DNA of 7,540 bases, from the NCBI GenBank assembly GCA_003661105.1, contig QMVM01000096.1:1-7540 (forward strand), in the 5' to 3' direction. The notes beneath the pieces were generated by a model. That model worked only from the letters and a program-made list of their open reading frames with translations, was not told the DNA's origin and ran no database searches. Positions 1 to 5,071 of the stretch are shown here, piece by piece. The DNA is from Methanosarcinales archaeon (GTDB lineage Archaea; Halobacteriota; Methanosarcinia; Methanosarcinales; Methanogasteraceae). Position numbers and translations under genes: made by a program. Every line of letters begins with the position of its first letter. Position 1 is the first letter of the stretch.

Positions 1-33
1 AGCCACAGATTAACGCAGATGGACACAGATTAG
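1..33. repeat. Short tandem repeat, 10-bp period, three units
   Basis: Three consecutive 10-bp units are visible: CACAGATTAA (4-13), CGCAGATGGA (14-23) and CACAGATTAG (24-33). The core shared by all three is CAGAT at a fixed place in each unit. The array may continue to the left of the window. From memory, similar intergenic strings of CACAGATTAA-like units occur in many unrelated environmental bacterial and archaeal genomes, where they are sometimes mis-called as small proteins ending in ICVHLR-like peptides; the minus strand here would read that way. I see no gene in 1-134. Confidence 0.7.
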
Positions 34-110
34 CGGTGTAAACCACTTTTCAGACCGATAGTTCTCCATTATGGTAGTTGTGGTTGCGTAAGACAATCCG
101 ACGTTATCAG

Positions 111-126
111 AAAATAATAAAAAAAA
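111..126 (-). terminator. T-rich archaeal terminator after aglJ
   Basis: On the minus strand, 8 nt beyond the TAA stop of the glycosyltransferase, there is a run of eight T, then ATTATTTT. No hairpin precedes it. Archaeal intrinsic termination typically needs only such a U-rich 3' end, so this is a plausible terminator for the hsp20-aglJ unit. The call rests on base composition and position only. Confidence 0.6.
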
Positions 127-134
127 TTCTCCGG

Positions 135-1061
135 TTAACCCTTTTCCTGTTCCGGCAGATCGTGCATTTTGCGTCTGATCCCCCGCATAGTCTCCCGGTG
201 CAATGCTGCAATCAGGTTTGCGATCAAGCCAAAGATGAATAGTTGGATTCCGATGGTAATGAGGAGTGTCGAAAGAATCGTGAGCGGGATACGTGTTATT
301 CCATGGAGCCATTCGTTCACCACATAGATGCCGATTCCGACACCGAAAAGCATGAAGATCGCTCCGAACACTCCGAAGTAAAACATCGGATTGTACAGTT
401 TCGCAAGTTTATATATGGTCATTCCGATCCTTGCTCCGTCCTTTAAAGGGTTTAGTTTCGTTGGTGCACCCTTGCACCTCGGCAGATATGTAATCGGGAC
501 CTCTGCAATCCTAAAATCCTTCTTGACACATTCGACCGTGATCTCGGTCTCGATCTCAAAGCCGGTTTTGTTCAGTTCAATCCCCTTATATGCAATTTTG
601 TTAAAAGCACGGTAACCGGACAGGATATCGTTGAGCCAGCCCCCGTAGATGATACCGAACATCTTGTTCAGAAGCTTGTTCCCGACCAGATTCAGTCTTG
701 TAAACGCTTCCTGCGAGAAATTGGCGAACCTGTTTCCGATGACGTGATCAGCCTCGCCACACAATACCGGCGCAAGCACCACATCGATCTCACCTGATAG
801 GTATGTACCGTCACCATCGATCATCACAAGGTATTCGCTCTCGATAGTGGCAAACGCCTGCTGGATTGCCTGCCCCTTTCCTTTTCCGGTCTGGACAATA
901 ACCTCTGCACCCGCACCCGCGGCGAGTTCGCGGGTATCGTCAGTACTATGTCCATCGATCACCAGCACCTGATAGCCATCTGCCAGAAATTTCGTTACGA
1001 TGTCGGCGATTGTCTTTGCCTCGTTAAGTGTAGGTACGAGCACGCAGACATCGTCTTTCAT
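135..1061 (-). CDS. aglJ: AglJ-like dolichyl-phosphate hexosyltransferase (GT2 family)
   Basis: A 308-residue family 2 glycosyltransferase that most resembles AglJ, the enzyme that loads the first sugar from a nucleotide sugar onto dolichyl phosphate in archaeal N-glycosylation of S-layer proteins. It acts at the cytoplasmic face of the membrane. The GT-A domain fills about residues 4-215: VLVPTLNEA (8-16), VIDGHSTDDT (34-43), the DGD metal-binding motif (82-84), IGNRFA (108-113), ILSGYRAF (146-153) and GFEIETE (167-173). Two hydrophobic segments follow (about 227-249 and 261-283), then a basic tail, which is the usual AglJ plan and length. The ATG lies 1 nt after the Hsp20 stop, so the two genes are probably co-transcribed and translationally coupled; no strong Shine-Dalgarno is seen. 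No oligosaccharyltransferase (AglB) or other agl gene is in view. A generic dolichol-phosphate mannose synthase-like role is the alternative. Confidence 0.9.
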   Translation of the reverse strand: MKDDVCVLVPTLNEAKTIADIVTKFLADGYQVLVIDGHSTDDTRELAAGAGAEVIVQTGKGKGQAIQQAFATIESEYLVMIDGDGTYLSGEIDVVLAPVLCGEADHVIGNRFANFSQEAFTRLNLVGNKLLNKMFGIIYGGWLNDILSGYRAFNKIAYKGIELNKTGFEIETEITVECVKKDFRIAEVPITYLPRCKGAPTKLNPLKDGARIGMTIYKLAKLYNPMFYFGVFGAIFMLFGVGIGIYVVNEWLHGITRIPLTILSTLLITIGIQLFIFGLIANLIAALHRETMRGIRRKMHDLPEQEKG

Positions 1062-1062
1062 G

Positions 1063-1539
1063 TTATGTTATCTCTATCCGGGTCCTGGCATCCCCTGTTC
1101 GCTTGAGCTCGACCTCGAGAACTCCGTTACGATAGCTTGCAGTGGCGCTCGACGGATCAACGCGTGCCGGAAGTTCGATTGCCTCTGCAAACTCGCGGTC
1201 TTCGATGTGTACCCGTATCGTAAGCGTGTTTTCGGTGGCATCCATCGAGATATCTTCCTTGTCGATGCCGGGCAGTTCGGCAACCACCTGCACGCAATCA
1301 TCGGTTTCGAATAGTTCAAGCAATGGTTTGTGCCCCTCGGGAACCTGATCATCGCTCATCGGGCGGCTTCCAAACTCAAAAATCTCAGGCGCCTCCCCAG
1401 GGCGCTTTGTTACGGAAAAGCCATATACCATCGGGATGGTATCTCCAATCTCGTCGATACGATCGATCAGATCATCGAGCATATCCTCGAAGATGTCAAA
1501 ATCGATGGGTGCATCGTCATAATTTTTTCTTTTTCGCAT
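1063..1539 (-). CDS. Hsp20/alpha-crystallin family small heat shock protein
   Basis: Small heat shock protein, an ATP-independent cytoplasmic holdase that keeps unfolding proteins soluble. With the ATG at 1539 it has 158 residues. An acidic N-terminal helix (about 12-32) leads to the YGFSV segment (39-43) and an FEFGSRP stretch (54-60), a layout seen in archaeal Hsp20 proteins. The alpha-crystallin domain covers about 72-158, with AELPGIDKEDI (87-97) and the hallmark RNGVLEVELKR (137-147). An I-x-I motif (IEI, 155-157) sits almost at the C-terminus, where such motifs support oligomer assembly. A GTG at 1554 could add five residues, or be a leaderless start. I prefer ATG 1539 because GTGAGG at 1549-1554 can act as its ribosome binding site and most of the transcript leader would fit. 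The gene heads an operon with aglJ 1 nt downstream. Confidence 0.9.
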   Translation of the reverse strand: MRKRKNYDDAPIDFDIFEDMLDDLIDRIDEIGDTIPMVYGFSVTKRPGEAPEIFEFGSRPMSDDQVPEGHKPLLELFETDDCVQVVAELPGIDKEDISMDATENTLTIRVHIEDREFAEAIELPARVDPSSATASYRNGVLEVELKRTGDARTRIEIT

Positions 1540-1569
1540 GGCACTGTTCCTCACGACATCTTTGGTTGC

Positions 1570-1581
1570 TATAATAAAAAA
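1570..1581 (-). promoter_or_regulatory. TATA box of hsp20-aglJ operon, overlapping a T-rich terminator signal
   Basis: The minus strand reads TTTTTTATTATA in the 75-bp gap between the polyferredoxin stop and hsp20. Its centre is about 37 nt upstream of ATG 1539, so a start of transcription about 25 nt downstream would fall near 1550, giving a leader of about 10 nt. The same T-run lies about 35 nt past the polyferredoxin stop codon and could also end that transcript. No clear heat-shock operator is recognised. Confidence 0.55.
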
Positions 1582-1614
1582 GTTACTGTTTGGTCGAGCT
1601 TTGGGCTAGTACTG

Positions 1615-2985
1615 CTATTCAACCGCCGACCCTGCCCTGGCATGGCAACTGTCGGTAAGAGCCGCCTCCCACTCCCGCCTCGCCTTTACGTCAGAGAGCA
1701 TCGGTATGAGCCGATCGACCCGCGCCCGCGCCCGCTTGAGCAGAGCAGGATCGATGACCGGCATTATGGGCGCAGGAGCCGCGTCACGCTCCGGCGCTGG
1801 CGCAACTACTAAATGTGAGCGATCAGGGTGCATCCGCTTCCCTGAGACTATGCTCTCAATCCCGCGCTCCCACTCTTCGCTCCACGCAGTATCGCATACA
1901 GGCGTATGCACGACTCTGGTTCGATCGACAGCGATCGCATCGAGCCAACATGCACGTTCACATGCGCCGCAGAAGGTGCACCGGTCTGCCGATACATCGA
2001 TCTTCCTATCCTTGGGGATGTACCATGCATTCGCAGGGCAGACGTTGAAGCACGCATGGCAGCCAAGCGGATCGCATCTTATGAGGTGGTTCTCGATCAG
2101 CCGGATATCACCTTCGAACGGCTTGAAAACGTCGATAGCCTCGTAAGGGCAGACACTTTTGCACCAGCCACACGCAACGCAGTTCTCATTGACCGACAGC
2201 GTTCCTGATACGCGGGGCGCAGCCACCTCTCTCGTGCCGGTGACTTTTATGGCATCCTCCGGGCAGATATCCTCGCAGAGTACGCAGTAATCGCAAGACG
2301 CTTCATCGATTAAGATGTTTTCGAACGGTACCACAAGCATCGACGGCGGAGATGTTTCCGGATCGACAGGCGTTATTTCGCCCTTATCCTTTGGAATCAG
2401 GATGAACGCGTCGCAGAAGTATGCGCAGATTCCGCAGAAGTTGCATTTCTCCATATCGACGCTGATCTCGCCGGTTACACCCTCCTTGAGCGGTGCAATC
2501 TCTTCCTTTTTCGGGAATGTATACTCGACTGTGATCGCATCCGAACTGCATACCTGCGCGCAGAGGCTGCACGGGAGACAGGACTCGTTTGGCTGTGCCT
2601 TTGGCTCTATATGGGGATAGCATTCCCGTTTTGCGGAGTCCGTCCCATCGATAGTCATCTTAACTGCTTTTGTCGGGCAGAATGCGGCACACATCCCGCA
2701 AAACGAGCATTTGTCCGGATCCATGAGAACAGGCGGCACATCCAGCCCCGTTCCAATGGCGCACATATCGCCGAGTTCGAGCGCACCCGTGGGGCAGAGA
2801 TCGACACAGATGCCACAGCCGCAGCACCGCTTGTAATCGTAATCGATCCTCTTTGTAACATCACCGATGCGATTTGTGTAGATGATGTGAGAATCTATTA
2901 ATTCCATATCTTTGTAGGCAATGGTATCGATTGATCGCTCTTGACGATCCGTTACTGTTTGCGAAACCTCTGACTGTGACGACAT
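1615..2985 (-). CDS. Polyferredoxin with eight [4Fe-4S] motifs, FwdF/FmdF-like
   Basis: A 456-residue soluble electron carrier made of four tandem 2[4Fe-4S] ferredoxin modules. Eight four-cysteine motifs start at residues 54, 93, 136, 181, 231, 269, 304 and 336. Motifs 1, 2, 5 and 6 are canonical CxxCxxCxxxCP. Motifs 3, 4 and 8 end in CS, CD and CW instead of CP. Motif 7 has a longer first gap (C304-x4-C309-x2-C312-x3-C316-P). FwdF/FmdF, the polyferredoxin of formylmethanofuran dehydrogenase, also carries eight clusters, and I recall a similar C-x4-C motif there; that is the best guess, but no fwd/fmd catalytic gene is in the window, and a general polyferredoxin is the alternative. The protein is longer than the roughly 350 residues of FwdF because of an N-terminal extension (1-50) and a cluster-free tail (about 360-456) rich in Ala, Pro and Arg. 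The ATG is 2 nt after the upstream solenoid gene; Met27 is a possible later start. Confidence 0.85.
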   Translation of the reverse strand: MSSQSEVSQTVTDRQERSIDTIAYKDMELIDSHIIYTNRIGDVTKRIDYDYKRCCGCGICVDLCPTGALELGDMCAIGTGLDVPPVLMDPDKCSFCGMCAAFCPTKAVKMTIDGTDSAKRECYPHIEPKAQPNESCLPCSLCAQVCSSDAITVEYTFPKKEEIAPLKEGVTGEISVDMEKCNFCGICAYFCDAFILIPKDKGEITPVDPETSPPSMLVVPFENILIDEASCDYCVLCEDICPEDAIKVTGTREVAAPRVSGTLSVNENCVACGWCKSVCPYEAIDVFKPFEGDIRLIENHLIRCDPLGCHACFNVCPANAWYIPKDRKIDVSADRCTFCGACERACWLDAIAVDRTRVVHTPVCDTAWSEEWERGIESIVSGKRMHPDRSHLVVAPAPERDAAPAPIMPVIDPALLKRARARVDRLIPMLSDVKARREWEAALTDSCHARAGSAVE

Positions 2986-2987
2986 TG

Positions 2988-3425
2988 TTACAGCATATCT
3001 TTCCTTGCGATGATCTTCTGTTCTGCACGCAGTTCATTGACGTAAACCCTGCCTGTGACCTCGATGTTGCCTGCCGCAGCAACTATTCCGGCTATGATAT
3101 TTGGTCTGAGCATGACATCTCCACCTGCTGTAATATTCCCGCCGATCCTGGCGTGATCGAGTACGGTGCAGTCCTGCTCTGTCGTGACACCCCCATCGAT
3201 CGTCGAATGTGCGCCGATTATCGCACTTGCTGCACGCACCGAGCCCTTAATTGCAACAGATTTCCTCAGTTCAAGAGACCCTGTAACGACAAGGTCGCTC
3301 CAGAAATCGGTGTTGTCACCAACGATCAGATTACCCTTCAGATGCACAGGCGTGTCAAAAAAAGACGACCCGTCGATGATAAAAGTATTGGAATTCTTGT
3401 GCAGCTTTATGAAATTGGTCTCCAT
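2988..3425 (-). CDS. Bactofilin-like (polymer-forming) beta-solenoid protein
   Basis: A 145-residue protein composed nearly throughout of short beta-strand turns punctuated by Gly, Asp and Asn: for example HLKGNLIVGDNT (28-39), VVTGSLELRKSVAIKGSV (46-63), IIGAHSTIDGGV (69-80) and ARIGGNITAGGDV (92-104), then AAGNIEVTGRVYV (117-129). The regular alternation and spacing fit a parallel beta-helix of the bactofilin / polymer-forming cytoskeletal type. There is no signal peptide and no membrane segment. Bactofilins assemble into filaments or scaffolds; a role as a scaffold for the polyferredoxin encoded 2 nt downstream is an inference. A left-handed hexapeptide (acyltransferase-like) helix or a relative of the FwdC beta-helix domain are alternatives, but I see no catalytic residues. 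The start is supported by a TATA box about 30 nt upstream, implying a very short leader. Confidence 0.7.
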   Translation of the reverse strand: METNFIKLHKNSNTFIIDGSSFFDTPVHLKGNLIVGDNTDFWSDLVVTGSLELRKSVAIKGSVRAASAIIGAHSTIDGGVTTEQDCTVLDHARIGGNITAGGDVMLRPNIIAGIVAAAGNIEVTGRVYVNELRAEQKIIARKDML

Positions 3426-3450
3426 GTTAAAGAGTTATCAAGTGCGAATC

Positions 3451-3460
3451 AATATAAAAG
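3451..3460 (-). promoter_or_regulatory. TATA box of solenoid-polyferredoxin operon
   Basis: The minus strand reads CTTTTATATT, close to the archaeal TATA consensus, with an A-rich AAAAC just upstream as a possible BRE. Its centre is about 30 nt before the ATG at 3425, so transcription would start about 2-6 nt before the start codon, giving a nearly leaderless mRNA. It lies in the 94-bp gap after the DUF89 gene, in which I see no other gene. Confidence 0.65.
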
Positions 3461-3519
3461 TTTTGTATATGTGGGGTAGACTGTGAAGACGTGATAACCC
3501 AGATCTCCTGATAATTTAC

Positions 3520-4365
3520 TCACGGCGCCGATAGAAGCACAGCATCCCTGATCCCGACACCGAGATCGCCTGCGATCACCGGGCACTTTGCCAGAAGCAG
3601 AAAGAAGATGTTGCCGGCTTCCTCGCTCAATGTCTCGTAGTTTCCCTGCCCTTTGCTGATGATCACATCCGCCGACCGGAAGATACTGACAAATTCCGGA
3701 TCACACCGTTCAAGAATCGTTCCCGGTGTGTCAGATGTCGTCACGATCTCCGCGATGGAATCGATTCCGCAGAAGATGGCATCGTCTATGGTCGCATCGT
3801 TGATGATCGGTTTATTCTTTACGGCATACACGACATTCGCATAATCCATTATTTCTTCGATGAGTATTCGGTCAAAAGCCACCTCTCCGGCATTATCTGC
3901 AAGATAAAGGATGTTCTCTGAATCTTCAAGCGATTCCACAAACAAATGGTAATCATTTATCGCAAATTTCTTTGTCAGAACATCCCTTATCGTTTCTTCG
4001 ACATCGAACTGGATATCCGCACCAAAATCGATGATATTTCCAGCAATTGCAAGTTTCACCGCGGTAAACAGTCGGTCATCCGATTTATCCACTATATCTT
4101 TCAGATGTGGATACATCCTCATCCCGATCCGGTTGTATTCCATTTTAAGACTTTTATACGGATCATAGCACCCGGTAATATCATCTACTATGGAATATAT
4201 GGTACGTGCGATCTCGGGGGGGACGTAATCGACCGGAGCATCCAGTAACGCCTTCATTACCGATTTCAGAACCTTCTCCTGTACTGCCTGATCGTCAGTC
4301 ACCACCCTAGTAGCATTAAGCGACTGTTTCAGGAGGCATGGGATGCATTCGAGATGCGCTTTCAT
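3520..4365 (-). CDS. DUF89 family protein, damage-control phosphatase-like (ARMT1-like fold)
   Basis: A 281-residue archaeal DUF89 protein. The family holds metal-dependent phosphatases thought to remove damaged or excess phosphometabolites; the substrate here cannot be read from sequence. An N-terminal CxxC (C7, C10 in ECIPCLLKQ) marks the prokaryotic/archaeal subgroup. AGNIID (108-113), the metal-site motif DNAGEVAFD (157-165), KNKPIINDAT (183-192) and SKGQGNYETLSE (237-248) follow in family order, with a closing CPVIAGDLGVGIRD. All the key positions I can recognise are present. I start at ATG 4365: it opens with the family-typical MKAHLECIPC, has GGAGAT upstream, and forms an ATGA overlap with the DUF447 stop. 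The reading frame stays open 60 codons further upstream, but that part overlaps DUF447, is Arg-rich and unlike the family, so it is excluded. Translational coupling to DUF447 suggests a shared pathway. Confidence 0.88.
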   Translation of the reverse strand: MKAHLECIPCLLKQSLNATRVVTDDQAVQEKVLKSVMKALLDAPVDYVPPEIARTIYSIVDDITGCYDPYKSLKMEYNRIGMRMYPHLKDIVDKSDDRLFTAVKLAIAGNIIDFGADIQFDVEETIRDVLTKKFAINDYHLFVESLEDSENILYLADNAGEVAFDRILIEEIMDYANVVYAVKNKPIINDATIDDAIFCGIDSIAEIVTTSDTPGTILERCDPEFVSIFRSADVIISKGQGNYETLSEEAGNIFFLLLAKCPVIAGDLGVGIRDAVLLSAP

Positions 4366-4964
4366 CGGATCTCCATGATCTCTTTCAGTCTTGCGATCGC
4401 CTCTTTCTCGGCAGAACCGCCGCATCTCTGCACGATCTTGTCGTAATGCCTGATCAGATCGAGATATCGTGCGTCTCCGTTCAGGCGGTACCGCGTTGCA
4501 TGTACGAGAGCCTCTATCACTGAATTTGCGCCCCTGTTTATGCAAAGCATCGGTTTATCACGAATCATTCCACGTATCGGTGTTAATTCAAACATATTCC
4601 CCTTCGACTGGTTGCATTCAAATAAAATCCACGCACTTGCACGTTTCAACACAGGGCAGTCCATACCATCAGGATATTCGAACGCTTCCGGACCCGGATC
4701 TTCGAATGTGCATTCCACATACATCACCGGGTCGTGGATGATGTTTGCAACGATCTTCCCGGTTCCGGCAGCGTTCTGCCGCGTATGCGATCCGGAGAAG
4801 AGTTGCACGCATAACCTGTCGCGATCCCTGATGATCCCAATGGGCGCAGCGTTCGGAGTGCTTGCGTCCGATCTCGTTGTTGCGATGACCTCTGAGATCC
4901 CGTCGAGGATTCCGAAGTCGGTTGGGTCTGGTTTGTCCATATTCTCTGATCCCGTCCTGGTCAT
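4362..4964 (-). CDS. DUF447 family protein, FMN-binding split-barrel-like
   Basis: A 200-residue archaeal DUF447 protein. The N-terminal half (about 17-115) looks like a flavin-reductase/pyridoxamine-oxidase type split barrel: GILDGISEVIATT (18-30), NAAPIGII (38-45), LFSGSHTRQNAA (55-66) and IVANIIHDPVMYVE (71-84). The Gly/Ser/Thr/Arg-rich SGSHTRQN stretch is a likely FMN-phosphate contact by analogy. The C-terminal part (about 135-200) is helical: NRGANSVIEALVHATRY, then an amphipathic run to the end. Biochemical function is not established to my knowledge; as I recall, relatives occur in tetrahydromethanopterin-linked gene sets of C1-metabolising organisms, which would suit this organism. 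The ATG at 4964 has a weak AGGATC upstream; ATG 4940 (Met9) is an alternative. It is the first gene of a two-gene unit with DUF89. Confidence 0.85.
   Translation of the reverse strand: MTRTGSENMDKPDPTDFGILDGISEVIATTRSDASTPNAAPIGIIRDRDRLCVQLFSGSHTRQNAAGTGKIVANIIHDPVMYVECTFEDPGPEAFEYPDGMDCPVLKRASAWILFECNQSKGNMFELTPIRGMIRDKPMLCINRGANSVIEALVHATRYRLNGDARYLDLIRHYDKIVQRCGGSAEKEAIARLKEIMEIR
4369..4374 (-). promoter_or_regulatory. Ribosome binding site fixing the DUF89 start
   Basis: The minus strand reads GGAGAT, with the GGAG 5 nt from the ATG at 4365. It lies inside the last codons of the DUF447 gene. It supports the short DUF89 start over any start inside the long upstream extension of the frame, and fits coupled translation through the ATGA overlap. 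Confidence 0.7.
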
Positions 4965-4981
4965 GTTTTGATCCTGCTTAC

Positions 4982-5043
4982 GAAAGCGTTTCAGGTTTTC
5001 AGGTGTTAGGTGTTTCAGGTGTTACGTATGTTCTGAAAGCGTT
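4982..5043. repeat. 9-bp direct repeat bracketing the 8-bp repeat array
   Basis: GAAAGCGTT occurs at 4982-4990 and again, identically, at 5035-5043. Between the copies lie 44 bp that include most of the 8-bp-period array. The second copy runs into the TATAG of the proposed helicase promoter. The repeats could be regulatory half-sites or the mark of an old insertion; with only 9 bp, chance is not excluded. Confidence 0.45.
4989..5028. repeat. Imperfect tandem repeat, 8-bp period, five units
   Basis: Reading in 8-bp steps from 4989: TTTCAGGT, TTTCAGGT, GTTAGGTG, TTTCAGGT, GTTACGTA. Three units are identical and in register, and the 12-mer TTTCAGGTGTTA is repeated exactly at 4997 and 5013. The array sits between the divergent DUF447 and helicase genes, so it may affect either promoter, or it may simply be a small intergenic repeat. 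The rest of the 107-bp gap holds no gene. Confidence 0.65.
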
Positions 5044-5048
5044 ATAGT
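5041..5048 (+). promoter_or_regulatory. Possible TATA box of the helicase gene
   Basis: GTTATAGT is an imperfect archaeal TATA-like element centred about 28 nt before the ATG at 5072. At that distance the mRNA would be leaderless, which fits the absence of a Shine-Dalgarno before the start codon. On the other strand the same site reads ACTATAAC and could serve DUF447, although it would then give a leader of about 50 nt. Confidence 0.35.
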
Positions 5049-5071
5049 GCAATACATCTCTATGATGTTAT

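Noticed and set aside
10..312. Minus-strand open frame of about 100 codons across the window start and the 3' part of aglJ
   Set aside because: It overlaps aglJ in another frame, and its C-terminal part reads through the terminator and the 10-bp repeat. No family features are seen.
1715..1740. CGCGCCC micro-repeat in the polyferredoxin tail
   Set aside because: It simply encodes a short Arg-Ala-Arg-Ala run in the C-terminal helix and needs no separate explanation.
1330..1812. Plus-strand open frame of 160 codons antisense to hsp20 and the 3' end of the polyferredoxin gene
   Set aside because: It spans the hsp20 promoter gap and two well-supported genes, has an Arg-rich, low-similarity look, and no ribosome binding site or promoter was recognised.
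3481..3519. Possible hairpin terminator around CAGATCTCCTG after DUF89
   Set aside because: The palindrome is short and imperfect and is not followed by a T-run on the minus strand, so I do not call a terminator.
4366..4545. 60-codon N-terminal extension of the DUF89 frame
   Set aside because: It lies inside DUF447 in another frame, is Arg-rich and unlike the DUF89 family. A good ribosome binding site and the ATGA overlap place the start at 4365.
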